Shown: positions 24,279 to 35,479 of the stretch, piece after piece
Layout of the letters: each line of letters opens with the position of its first letter
How positions within the stretch are numbered: position 1 is the first letter of the stretch
NCBI RefSeq assembly: GCF_947179165.1
Contig: NC_077238.1
Coordinates: forward strand, 70,539,257-70,603,256
DNA: 64,000 bases
Reading direction: 5' to 3'
Origin: Solanum dulcamara
Taxonomy: Eukaryota > Streptophyta > Magnoliopsida > Solanales > Solanaceae
Made by a program: the position numbers and the translations under genes
Notes under the pieces: model-generated
What the model saw: the letters and a program-made list of their open reading frames with translations, nothing else
Databases searched by the model: none
What the model was told of the DNA's origin: nothing

Positions 24279-26722
24279 TATAACACCCCTCAAAAATTTT
24301 CCCTAAGATTCAGACCTTTCTTGTATACATGTGGGGTCTAACTCAATTATTGTGAAGTATATTCTTGAGTTAAGATGATGCCCTGAGTAATTGAAGAGTG
24401 TTGGAGGTCATGTGGGGTCACAAAGGACCCCTAGGACCAAGCTAAATCCAAAAGGTTCATCGTGGCTAAAGTTTTTGGATGAGTTTGTTTAAGGGGTCGG
24501 CTTCTAACGACCCTATATTTTGAAAGAAGACAATCCGGGTGGCCCACGACCTATTAAATTAAAGGTTGTTGAGTCTTCTTTCCAACGTCACCAAGAATGT
24601 AATTTTTGGAGTTCGGAGTCAAAAGATATGACGATCCTAAGACGAACTAGCATGGTAGGAATTTCAGGCCCAGGGTGCAACTGCTGGGAATCTAGGCTTG
24701 GCGCCGTAGTGGAGCGACGCGCCACTATCATGCCAGGAACAAGCCTCAGTAGTTTGTCCCCTTGCGCGGTGCGCCACTACGAGGTGTGCAGGGTTTTCAA
24801 GCTAATTTCCAGAACCCAAAAAATATGGCCTTAGCGCTGTAAGGGCGCGACGCGCTACTATCGCGCCAAAAATGTGCCTCAGTAGTTTGCTCTTTGGCGC
24901 GGTGCACCACTAACCGATGTGGAGGTTTTTAGGCGTAATCGACCTGGCGCTGCAAGGGCGCGATGCGCCACTATCGCGCCAGTAGCGTTTTAGCCTATTT
25001 TTCAGAACTTTTAAGGAGGAGCAATTTGGGAAATTGTCCCAAATTATATATGTATCATCCTTGAGCATTTGGGAATATAATTTTCATCCTCCCTCTCTCT
25101 CTAGAAAAGCCTTAGAAAATTTCCCTCTCATCTCATCTTCTCCAAATCCTCCTTCAACAAGATTTGCCTCCAAGAGCTTCAAGATTCGAGTTTCCATTGA
25201 AGACCCAACAACAAGGTTTTCTTCAAGTCTTCACTAAGGTATGTAAGGCTATCTAAAACATGGGTTGAGTCCACCCATGTGCCCTATGCCTTCTTTGAGA
25301 ATAAACGTCCATAGGAATGGAGTTTCTTGTTAGGGTTATGTTCAAATGAGTCTTGTCATCTATTAAATTGATTCTTGCTATGTTGATGAGGTTGAGTCAA
25401 GAAACTTCTAAAAAGAGCCTTTATGTGAGTATGAGTTGATGAAGATGAGTTGTTAAATATGCTTTATTGATCTTCTTAACTATGTAGATTATGATAGAGG
25501 ATGTTATTTTTCTTTAAAATGTTGCTTATTTTGAAGTGTCGATTTAAAGCCTTGAAGTTGTGATGAGTCTCAAAGATTAATCAAATGGATGGAGGAAATG
25601 ATTGGTTATGTTTATATGTTACTATAAATGTGTATTTAAATTACTTTTGAAAGATATGATTGAGATTGATCGGATAGTATGATTGAGAGAGATTTGATTG
25701 TGATAGAGTTGATGAGTTGACAAGGTTGTAATGAGACTTGTCGATATGATTTGATTTAGTTGATTGGATGGAGTTTTATGAGCATTGAGTCTTGGGAGGA
25801 GTATCGAGCACCGAATTGGGTAAGAGTATAGTCCATACTCAAACCCAATAACTACATCGCCAAACGTAGGAGGGGATTGAACCGTTAAAGTCAGATGCTT
25901 CCCCAAATTTATTGTCCTGACATTATAGGACTTGGTTGGATTGGATCCATGATTGGTTGATTCGTTCATACCCTGGCAAAGTATGAACGGACGCGGCAAC
26001 AACTTCGGTTTGTTGTAATTTCACTGGCTCATAAGTGATGGTTGTCGGATAAGAGAAACTCCAAAATAGGTCTTGATAGTACTCTGAGTCGTATTGAGTT
26101 GATTTGTATATGATTTGGTCTAGTGTAAACTATATTCTTGCTTAGACTTAGGACACTTAATTGAGTTGTTATTTCTCTTGAGTTGAGATTCCGAGTTGAT
26201 TTGATTCTTCCTTGATGTTCATTTCATTTGGCCATTTTACATACTCGTACATTCCATGTTCTGACGCCATTTGGCCTACATCGTTTCATGATGCAGAGAC
26301 AGGTACTAGAGATTATCAACTGGCGCACCGTTGAAGATCCACACACTTCTAGCTAGTTGGTGAGTCCTCCTAGTTTCCGGAGGATGTTGAGTTTCTTGTA
26401 TAGTTTTGTGTTGTTCCTGTATTTTGATCGTGGGTAGCCATGGGCTTGTCATTGGTACCTCCTAGATTGTTGATAAAGGCTTCATAGACCAGAGCGTAGA
26501 AATGTTGGATTGTTCTTTTGAGTAGTTCCTCTATAACTTTTTTGTTGGTTTGATAGTTATTTGGCCTTTGGCACTGAATTATGACTAGTAGTTCATTGAT
26601 TGAGTCTTCCACTGAGAGAATGTGTTTGTATAAATATGTGACTACACTAGGTGGTTCGCTTGTAAGCCAGAAATGGCTTTCGAGTGCCGGCCACGCCTAG
26701 GATACCCTCCCAGGGCATGACA
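24279..26722 (+). repeat. 3' LTR of G2
   Basis: About 2.44 kb. It starts 'tataacacccc', a TG to TA change, and ends 'gggcatgaca'. The GC-rich block at about 24700-24990 corresponds to 17200-17490. Divergence from the 5' LTR is uneven: high in the first 300 bp, low around 25220-25420. Confidence 0.9.
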
Positions 26723-28420
26723 ATAAGAGTCTTTAGTATATATTCAGTCAGAGAGATATGAACTTGAGGCAACATAGATGACTTGGGTTGCTGAAGGACT
26801 ACGACATGACTATCTTGTATCACCCAAGAAAAGCTAATGTTGTGGCGGATGCCTTGAGTATGAAGTCCTCTAGTATAGGGAGTCTTTTTGCGATCCGAGT
26901 TGAGGAGAGACCATTGGCTAGAGATGTTTAGAGGTTGGCTAATAGCCTTGTCTAGTAGCAGATTTCACCGGATGGTGGTGTTCTTGCCTTTGTGGAGGCA
27001 CGTTCTTCCTTGGTTGAGCAGATTCGGGAGAGACAGGTTAAGGATGAGAAGTTATGTATCATTCAATACAGGTACTAAGAGGTGAAGCTAAGAAGGTGGT
27101 ACTTGATCCAAAAGGAATATTGAGGATTGGCGGCAGAATTTATATGCCGAAGGTGGGTGACCTGACTAGACTTATTTTGGAAGAGGCTTATTATTCAAGG
27201 CATTCCATCCATCTAGGAGTGGCCAATATATATCATGATCTGTGCCAGCACTATTGGTGGTGTGGGATGAAGAAGGATATCGCAGAGTTTGTGTCCAAGT
27301 ATTTGACTTGCCAACAGGTAAAGTGTGAGCACCAGCGGCCTGGGTGTGTGAGTCAGAGGATGCCTATTCCTACTTTGAAGTGGAAAATGATCACCATGGA
27401 CTTCATTGTGGGTTTACCTCCCACCGTGGGTGGTTATGATTCTATATGGGTAGTGGGTGACAGACTAACCAAGTCCACCCATTTTATTCCAGTTAAGGTG
27501 AGGTACACAGTGGATAAGCTAGCCCAATTGTATATTAGCCATATCGTTCGGCTTCATAGTGTCCCAATATCCATTGTTTTAGATCGAGGTTCAGTATTTA
27601 CTTCGCACTTTTGGCAGGCATTAGAGCATGGTTTGGGCATAAGACTTGATATGAGTACAACTTTTCACCCACAAACCGATGGTTAGTCCGAGCGGACTAT
27701 CCAGGTGTTGAAGGACATGCTTTGAGCTTGTGTTATTGATTTTGGTGCTAGATGGAATCAACACTTTCCCCTAGCGGAGTTTGCCTACAACAACAGTTAT
27801 CACTTTAGAATTCAGATGGCTCTATTTAAAGTTTTGTATGGTAGGCGGTGTCGATCCCCTATTAGATGGTTTGACTTAGCTGAGATGGACTCCTTAGACA
27901 CAGACTTACTTAGAGATGCTATGGAGCAGGTTTGTAGGATTCAGGATAGACTCTTGACAGCCTAAAGTAGGCAGAAGATTTATGCATACTGGAGAGTTCG
28001 ACCATTGAAGTTCATGGTGGGTGATCATATTTGGCTTTGAGTGTCGCCCATGAAGGGCGTGATGCTGTTCGGGAGAAGGGGAAAGCTCAGCCCTCGATTT
28101 ATTGGCCCATTTGAGATTTTGGTGTGAGTTGGAGAGATAGCTTATAGATTGGTCTTACCACCTTTCTTATCGGCTGTGCATAACATGTTTCATATTTCTA
28201 TGCTCCGGAAGTATGTTCCAGATGAGTCCCATGTGTTATCACTCGATTCAGTGGAGTTGAGTCCAGACCTGACATTTGAGGAGGAGCCTATAGCTATTCT
28301 AGATAGGCAGGTTCATAAGCTTAGAACCAAGGAGATAGCTTCAGTGAAGGTACAATGAAAGCACCGTTCAATTAGAGAGGCGACTTAGGAGATGGAGGGT
28401 GATATGCGTGCTAAATATCC
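26723..28420 (+). pseudogene. G1 pol, second part: RNase H end, integrase, C-terminal region
   Basis: Resumes the G1 reading after G2 with 'SLQYIFSQ', then '[14 protein letters not shown]' near 26820. The integrase zinc region and core are open at 27054-27686 (210 codons): 'YWWCGMKKDIAEFV', 'MDFIVGLPP', 'DRLTKSTHFIPVKV' and 'VLDRGSVFTSHFW', with the second catalytic Asp present. A stop at 27684-27686 (TAG for CAG in 'TDGQ') ends it. Remnants continue with 'EFAYNNSYH' and 'GRRCRSPI', and the C-terminal piece 28149-28358 holds 'EEEPIAILDRQVHKLRTKEI', the tail seen in all gypsy elements of this window. Confidence 0.87.
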
Positions 28421-28494
28421 TCAGCTTTTCGAAACTTCAGGTACTTTCTTTTACTTTATGTTCGAGGACGAACATGGTTTTTAGTGGTGGATGA

Positions 28495-29974
28495 TGTAAT
28501 GACCCGTTAGGTAATTTTAAAAATGAGTCCTCATCCTTTCATAGAAGACCCTCTTCGTAAATTTAAGTTGAAAATTTTGGACCTTTCGATAACTTCGGTT
28601 AATTAGTAGAGGAATAATTTTAGAGAATTAATTTAATTAGTGGGCTAAAATATTAATTTATTTGACTAGATTTGTTGATTTGGAGGCCCAATGAAAAGGG
28701 AAGGCTCAAGTCCCAGATGATGGCTTGATAAATTAAGGCAAGTGAATTTCTAAACATTAGTTTAAGCTTGCAGATGCTTGTATTTCCATGTTATGTGTAT
28801 TGGGGAGTAATGAGAGTTAGACTGGGTTATTGACTGTATGATTGACCTTAAAAATGGAGATGAGGTATATAAAATGGTGATCTAATGACATGTATTGGTG
28901 GAATTGACATGTTGTGATTATGGATTTATTTTGGACATGTGAAATGACTATGTTGATGTGAGATAGGAAAAATTATTGTTGTTGTCATGTTATTCTCGTG
29001 AATTATATGAACATGAACTGATTGCATTGGTTCTGACATATTGTGTTGAGACTAAAAATGATATGAAACAAAAGGGGTTGGGTCATACGCTCCGTGGCAG
29101 GTATAATAAAATAAAGGGGTTGGGACACACGCTCCGTGACAGGTATTATGAAATAAAGGGGTCTATCCACACGCTCCGTGGCAGGATATATATATTGAGG
29201 GGATGGGCCACACGCGCCGTGATAGGTTACATGGACAAAAATGTCCCCCATGGGTTCCGGACTGTAATTCAGCGGATGTGTACTAATAGGGAAAGCATGC
29301 AATATCTCAATGCATTGATCACATTTTGTTGATATTTCTGAACTCGTGTTTACCCCTTTATTGCTCTGTATACGCTGAACTTGACTTGATATGATTCATT
29401 GGTGAGACTATTAATGATATTCGTGGACTGTATTACTGTTATTATTGTACAAGTGTAGAGTTGGGCAGGTTTTATGCAGGTTGTAGTTAAGGAGGTTCGG
29501 TTGGGAGGACAGGAGTACTTGTATCTATTGAGCTTTGCTTAGTTTTAGTTATCCACTTGCTGAGTACCATGTTGTTTGGGATTCACCCCTTGCTTCTACA
29601 CTTGTGTAGGTTGTGAGACTGGACCTGCTTGATCTCCTAGTGTTTCCTACCAATTCCGAGGCTATCATTTCGAGTGTTAAGGTAGTTGTTACATCCACCT
29701 AGCAGACACCTCTTACTCTTTTATTATGTTTTAGTCCTATTCTAGAGATAAAGACTTTGTGACTGTATTTTCTTTCGTATTTCGATAATGTATTAGTGGC
29801 TTGTACACATGACAATCAATCTTAGGGGAATTTGAGTTTGTTTTATGTATTTTTAATTAAGTTAAATTTCAATTTATTTCATTTTCTTCCGCATCTACTT
29901 TTCGTTGGGTATTAGGCTGACTTGTCTCGGTGGATTGAGATAACTGCCATCACATCCGGATTTGGACCATGACA
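28495..29974 (+). repeat. 3' LTR of G1
   Basis: 1,480 bp, TGTAATGACCCG to ACCATGACA, followed by TAAAT (29975-29979). It carries four units of the 41-bp tandem repeat at about 29071-29232; a 118-codon ORF across it owes its repeated 'LGHTLRG' residues to this repeat and is not a gene. Confidence 0.9.
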
Positions 29975-30190
29975 TAAATATAAGGTAAGTACAAAAAAAG
30001 TAACTACACAAGAGCTATAATAAAAAGAAGAAGAAGTAAGAGTGAAGAAGTAGGATACAAGGAGAAAGGATGTTGAGTCAAAGAAGGTATCTGAAGACCC
30101 AGTCCCAGTATGTCATAAAGGACTTGGTGTTGCTAGCTCTAAACGCCGAAAAGATCAAAAAATGGAGGAAAGGACCTGGAGGGGTCATTA
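29975..30190 (-). repeat. Right part of the LTR-like fragment of unit 2
   Basis: Continues the block broken at 12491 and ends '...ggaggggtcatta', as at 3427 and 35180. Confidence 0.6.
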
Positions 30191-31938
30191 AAATATATTG
30201 AATTGTTAAACACCGAAACTCAAATTTTTATTTAATAAAGGAGTAGACTATATTTTGTTTTAGAATTCCCTTATTGTAGTCTCTAATCTTGAAATTTCAC
30301 TAGCAATATTACAATAAAGGTGTATACTCCTAAAATTAAAAAAATAAAATGCTGTCCTTCTCCTTTCAACCCTAGAGAGATTTTGAAAGAAATAGTTCCA
30401 TATAGAAGCTAATGAAATGTTATATTTAATGAAAATAGATTAATAAATAAACTAAAAATAAACAGAAAATGCATTTTCTTCTATTGATCACAATTATCAA
30501 TATTATTTTTTCAGATTAGACTACTTGAGGATATTAATTACTACTTGTTAGTATGTATATATTATCATGTATAAAAATGATGAGAATCAACTAAGTTTTT
30601 TGAAAAAATGTTTTTTGTTTTCTTTATCAATAATTCCATCAAGGTGGTGTAGAAAGTATAAAAAATTGGAGAAAAGAATTTATTTCATCAGATCAATTAA
30701 TTTTGTGGCAATTACAATTTTTATTAGTCATAAGTCAAAACTCCTAAAATATTATTATATTTTACACGTAAGAAATCTAAAAATAAAACATAAGAAAATT
30801 TTGAAAATTCATTTATTCTGTTGAAATCGTAAAAGAGTTATGTTAACAATTTCCTCTGTTTAAAGTTACATTGAAGTATAAATTGAAAGACTCAGCATTT
30901 AAGGCCATGCAAAAGTTTGATGCAATGAAGTTTTTGTGATGGCCTTAGATGTTTTGGGCCATCACTATGTACATTATAATATATCAATAATTTTATAAGA
31001 TTCACCGACAAGCTTCGATAACCTTAGGGTATTTGTAAATCTATGTTTTAATATTAAATTTTAAGTATTATTAATTTCGTAGTTCAAATTTTACTTAGTA
31101 ATATGTTATCATCTGCCCCACCTTAATTTTTGGTTTCTTAATCTGAATATTTGTGTCTTCCAATGTCGAAGTAAACATAAAATTCTATTTCTAATGCAAG
31201 GGATAAATTGATTTTTTCCTATAAACTTCAAACATGGGACGAATTTCTCTACTTCATCAAGGGAGAAAAAAATTAGATAAATAAAAAGAAAAATATAAAC
31301 ATGATGATAAATTATTAATTTTAAGTTTTTGGAGTGCAACCATCACTTCTATACAAGTACGTTAAAACAGAACAGTTGAAGTTTTTAAAATACAAAAGCC
31401 AAGAAAGTAATAAATATTGCATTATTACCATATTTAAAAAAAATATGTTAATATTAAATAAGTCTTCTTGATAATATTTTTTTGATTCTTTGATTCAATT
31501 TTAATTTTAGATGCATTACTAGTTTACACTAGAAAGTTTCAAAATAAAAATTTACCCAATATCTAAATTAGTTTGTTAGATTTTGAAGTGTAAGAGATCA
31601 TTTTTGAAAATCATACTAACAACAACAATATTTCAATAACAATAGTAGTAAGAGCAAAAATAAATATTTCAGTATGTAGTAAATATTAAACTAATTGTCC
31701 ATAGATTTAATAAGTGAATGAAACAACAAAGTTTGAAACAAATAATAAAACACGACAGAAGGATACTCAAATGAGGACAAAGGAAAAGTGATACAGATTG
31801 TTCTATGACACAATCTAGAAATGAAAAATATTAAAAGACATAAATAATTCAATGGACATAGAAAACAATACTAATTGACAAGAAACACATTGGTCCTTAG
31901 ACGTTATGGTGTGATTTGGATCTTGTACATTAACATTT
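30191..31938. other. AT-rich downstream flank of MADS copy B
   Basis: The most complete uninterrupted version of this spacer: the copia site of unit 1 is empty near 30755 and the G3 site of unit 3 is empty near 30485. It holds a 9-bp perfect inverted repeat, GTGATGGCC (30936-30944) and GGCCATCAC (30957-30965), with a 12-base loop. No coding sequence is supported. Confidence 0.7.
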
Positions 31939-32897
31939 TTAAAAAAATGGGTCATCCAGTAAAGTTATTACGTCATCATTCCAATTCAGTAACCCAGATA
32001 ATGTAAGACTAGGTGATAAGGCACCAGAGTTATTCAGATTGTTATTCATTGACGTTGATACATCAATTGAAGGGATATCCTCTGTAGGGTTATTCATTGA
32101 CGTTGCTAGACCAATTGGAGGGATATCTGTTGAAGGTTCCATTTGTTGTGTCGTTGGAGGAAACAGTGGGGAATACATTGGAGGAGCCATCATTGGTGAA
32201 GGCATCGGAGAATCCACTATTGTTGATGGAGTTAGAGGGGCCATTCCAGGATTTTCTCTAATAGCCATTTGTTGAGCCATTGGAGATAATAATATTGGAC
32301 CCACTGGAGGAAACATTTTTGCAAACAATAGAGGAGAAGGATTCCTAGGCCCTCCAGAGTTGGTCCTACCAGTTACCATTGATTCAACAATGGGTTGAGA
32401 GGCATTCGATGTAGAACCCTCTCCATCAACAATTTTCCTCATTAATTCACGAACCTCTTTGAGTTTTTTCTTGATCACGCGACTCAGGTCATTCTGATCG
32501 TAAGGATGCATGTCAGCAGAAACATTTTTTCCACTTAACACCTCATACATCTCATTTGTCATTTTCTTGACTCTATTTTCCTTTCTTATTTTTTGTAGTT
32601 GTTCCTCCAACTTCTCTATCCTTTGCTCGGTGAACTCTTCTATTGTCACCATATTTTGGATTTTTCCAACGTCGGCAACTCCTTAAACTTTATAAAAGTG
32701 GTGCGTGCAGCGTTATTATTTGGAAATATGTATGGTTCATTTCTATAAGGACCATAGACAACAGCAGCCACTTGAACATCACAAAGTGTTTTGAGCTCTT
32801 CACACTTTTTGAAGAGACCTTTTTGTCTTTTCTGGTATGAGACTTTTCTTTTACTCTCATCTTCAATCAAAGTGAAGTTAACTTTGTTTCTTGGCAT
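31939..32897 (-). pseudogene. MADS copy B: type I M-gamma (AGL80-like), single-frameshift copy
   Basis: Starts at ATG 32897 ('MPRNKVNFTLIEDESKRK') with a complete MADS domain over residues 1-60, including 'KRQKGLFKKCEELKTLCDV'. At about residue 82 ('LEKSK') a run of five T in the other copies has four (32652-32660), a 1-bp loss that ends this frame at 32646. The rest is fully open from 32652 to 31939 (237 codons, 'MVTIEEFTEQRIEKLEEQLQ' to 'LLDDPFF'). It is otherwise close to the intact copy C. It could be a recent pseudogene, a polymorphic allele or a base error in a homopolymer; if real, the product would be an 83-residue MADS-only peptide. Members of this family bind DNA as heterodimers in female gametophyte and endosperm (known for Arabidopsis AGL80). 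Confidence 0.85.
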
Positions 32898-33960
32898 GAT
32901 TAAAGGGCAGGAGAAATGTGTTTGTTTGGATACGTGGTATCCAATAGCTTTGTTGTTGTAGTAGTAGGTGTGCTTTTTCTTGCCTAGGATTAACTCCTAT
33001 TTATATAAAAATATTTGCATTCTCTAAATTTTGAATAGTTTGAATTTGACATATTTTTCTCTATAGGAAGAACTATTTTGGAAAAACACTAACTGAGGGG
33101 ATCTTAGACATACATCTAGATAAAATCAACTTGAAATATATGTATTTTATGGTTCCAGTCTTATGTTGACCAACTTATTAGGAAAAATATTAATGATGTT
33201 TAATCTATGTAGTCTCCACAAAATATGGTCATAATTTACTCATTTCCTTCATCAAGTTTTTTTTTTGAAAAGTATATTTTAATTGAAGGATGAACAGAAG
33301 TAAATATTGAAACAAGGTCATTTTAAATATTGGCTAGGAATTTTGAAATATCAATTTTAACAATATCTGAATATGAGCAAAAATAATCAATTTTTTAAAA
33401 ACACAAATACTTTTTAAGTATCAAACGGCGATTTATATATGATTGTAGATGTTACAATATCTGTAGAAGCACATTATTATTTTTATTAATTTTGGATAAA
33501 CCATATTTAGTTAAATATTTATGTTGCTTTCAAATATATTTGAAACTCAATCTTGCTTAAATATTTTTGTTAATGTCTCATACTCACCAACCTGTCACTC
33601 GATTCACATTATAATATTTCTAAATTAGTTTTGAGACAAATCAATCTGAAATATTTTCACACATCAAAATGATGTGTTTTACAATAGTGTGAAATTTAAA
33701 AGAAATGTTTTGTTCATTTTAAGAAAAATACTCAAGATGAAGGGAGATTAGTTTCAAATGTCTTACAATATTTTTTTCAAATGTAGATGTAAATTTATTA
33801 CTCACATGAATTTTTTTCTTTTTATGGTAAATAAGAAAACTTTTAATAATATTAGGATTGATATATAAGTTTCTTTGATCCTTTCTAGCTAATGTGAATC
33901 TGTTTAAACAAGAGAAGAAGAAAGAACGACAAATTTATTAAGTTTATGTCATGATTAGTT
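32898..33960 (-). promoter_or_regulatory. Upstream region of MADS copy B
   Basis: A minus-strand TATA box TATATAAATA lies at 32998-33007, 101 bp before the ATG. Between them is a leader with 'ggatacgtggtatcc' near 32928-32942, an imperfect palindrome. About 1 kb of further AT-rich sequence is shared with the other copies, including an inverted repeat ACACATCA/TGATGTGT near 33660. Function as a promoter is inferred from conservation and position only. Confidence 0.55.
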
Positions 33961-34129
33961 TAACCCGTTTAAATATAATGACCTATCCTGTCGTTATTAA
34001 AAATACCAGCGATAAAATAATTGAGCTTAAAAATTTGTCTATCTGGTAGAGTTAGGTTGGGATCCACCCCACCTTGGAAAAAAAGTATTTCACTTACACA
34101 GAAAAATCGGGAAGGATCATTTTTTTTTA
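33961..34129. other. End of MADS unit 2
   Basis: AT-rich sequence leading from the MADS upstream region into the transposon-like fragment. It contains 'ccagcgataaaat', a landmark that also marks where units 3 and 5 are cut (51497-51510 and 59593-59605). Confidence 0.5.
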
Positions 34130-34566
34130 CCAGTGAGACTATGTGGACATTCTCATTTTGGTAAGCTTTTGGACAAGCGGGGGAAGGGAATATACCTTTT
34201 AACCTGCGAGGCCCTCTTCGTTATCATAGCAAAAATCAACTTGCCGATGTATATGAGAAAACCCGCAATGATATCGGCTATTATGATCATTTTTAACATC
34301 CCAATTACTGTCTGATTCTGGGACGCCCGAATCCTATTTTTTACATACCCGAGCTAATCTTTGACCTCTATACTAAAACTATACTTCTTGATGGGTGCTC
34401 CGAGTGAGATCCAGACTGGCATGGTACTAGTTGATGTAAGATGTTCCATAAGCGGAGGTGATGTGCCTCCAAATTCTCTTCTCCTATTCTCCTTCCAACT
34501 CTTTATCATATGGGCTAATTGCCAAATAAATTGCATTAATTTATCTAGGGTTTAACACAATGACCC
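34130..34566 (-). pseudogene. Fragment resembling a plant transposon protein domain (Transposase_32-like), copy 2
   Basis: Read on the minus strand, an open piece of 60 codons (34536-34354) ends at a TAG that could be a changed TGG, and the same frame continues with 'LGYVKNRIRASQNQ', 'GFLIYIGKLIFAMITKRA' and 'YIPFPRLSKSLPK' to a TGA near 34156. The order W-x-x-F/Y-V...S-x-N-x-T...I-x-x-G-x-x-I...I-P-F-P-x-L resembles the 'putative plant transposon protein' domain of Solanaceae genomes. The assignment is from pattern memory and could be wrong. Non-functional in either case. Confidence 0.38.
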
Positions 34567-35180
34567 TGTGAAGACCCGAGACTATCCCCTAGTTGTGAAA
34601 TAGTACTTAGATCTAAAAGTGACCCCAAGCTAACCTTATGGCCGTGCATGGCTCTAATATATCCAAAACAACAATTGAAGATAATTAAATGAGAAAGATC
34701 AATTGGAATAGGTCTATTAAACAACATTAAAATAGAAAACATATTTGATTTAAAGATATGTTGAATCAAACTAACTGTCTAAAGGCCTCTACTAATATGA
34801 GTTTCTAGGACAAGCCTCTATCTAGCTCCGGACGCTAAGAGCTCACTAAATCGCTGAATTCAAGTTTCTCTATATGAAATACAAATCAACAATGATAACC
34901 CTTACTATCATCTGAATGGTGAAAAAGTCATATGTCGACTGAGTTCCACAAATAATAAACAACGTATATATAAGGTAAGTACAAAAAAAGTAACTACACA
35001 AGAGCTATAATAAAAAGAAGAAGAAGTAAGAGTGAAGAAGTAGGATACAAGGAGAAAGGATGTTGAGTCAAAGAACGTATCTGAAGACCCAGTCCCAGTA
35101 TGTCATAAAGGACTTGGTGTTGCTAGCTCTAAACGCCGAAAAGATCAAAAAATGGAGGAAAGGACCTGGAGGGATCATTA
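34567..35180 (-). repeat. LTR-like fragment of unit 3
   Basis: Starts 'tgtgaagacccgagactatc' and ends '...ggagggatcatta'. This is the third copy of the block described at 2814-3427. Confidence 0.45.
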
Positions 35181-35479
35181 AAATATATTGAATTGTTAAA
35201 CACCGAAACTCAAATTTTGATTTAATAAAGGAGTAGACTATATTTTGTTTTAGATCTCCCTTATTGTAGTCTCTAATCTTGAAATTTCACTAGCAATATT
35301 ACAATAAAGGTGTATACTCCTAAAATTTAAAAAATAAAATGTTGACCTTCTCCTTTCAACCCTAGAGAGATTTTGAAAGAAATAGTTCCTTATAGAAGCT
35401 AATGAAATGTTATATTTAATGAAAATAGATTAATGAATAAACTACAAATAAATAGAAAATGCATTTTCTTCTATTGATC
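35181..35479. other. AT-rich spacer of unit 3, left of G3
   Basis: Matches 30191-30485. It ends in TGATC (35475-35479), the left target copy of gypsy element G3; the spacer resumes at 48027. Confidence 0.7.

Larger units (their letters stand above)
16793..26722 (+). mobile_element. Ty3/gypsy retrotransposon G2 (chromovirus/Tekay-like), nested in G1
   Basis: Complete structure of 9.93 kb: 5' LTR 16793-19222, PBS from 19227, gag, protease, RT, RNase H, integrase, PPT 24266-24278 and 3' LTR 24279-26722. It interrupts the RNase H codons of G1 ('gatcata' then 'agagtct'), with target copies ATAAA (16788-16792) and ATAAG (26723-26727), one mismatch. The 3' LTR starts TA rather than TG. Sampled LTR stretches differ by 2-8%, about 5% overall by hand. 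Many in-frame stops are CAG, CAA or TGG changed by transition. The Tekay/Del-type assignment rests on the gag and the C-terminal pol region and is tentative. Reverse-oriented relatives lie at 52468-55011 and 59749-64000. Confidence 0.92.
12492..29974 (+). mobile_element. Ty3/gypsy retrotransposon G1, with G2 nested inside
   Basis: LTRs at 12492-13930 and 28495-29974, flanked by TAAAT (12487-12491 and 29975-29979). The paralogous empty sites read 'caacgtaaatataagg' (unit 1) and 'caacgtatatataagg' (unit 3). The first LTR base pair reads TA instead of TG, a single transition. Domain order in the surviving pol is RT, RNase H, integrase, as in gypsy. A sampled 270 bp of the two LTRs differ at about 9%, so G1 is older than G2 and G3. 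It is split by G2 at 16793-26722. Gag and protease are not recognisable. Confidence 0.9.

Noticed and set aside
28976..29332. 118-codon ORF with repeated 'LGHTLRG'
   Set aside because: Lies within the G1 3' LTR tandem repeat; the equivalent 5' LTR frame is not open.
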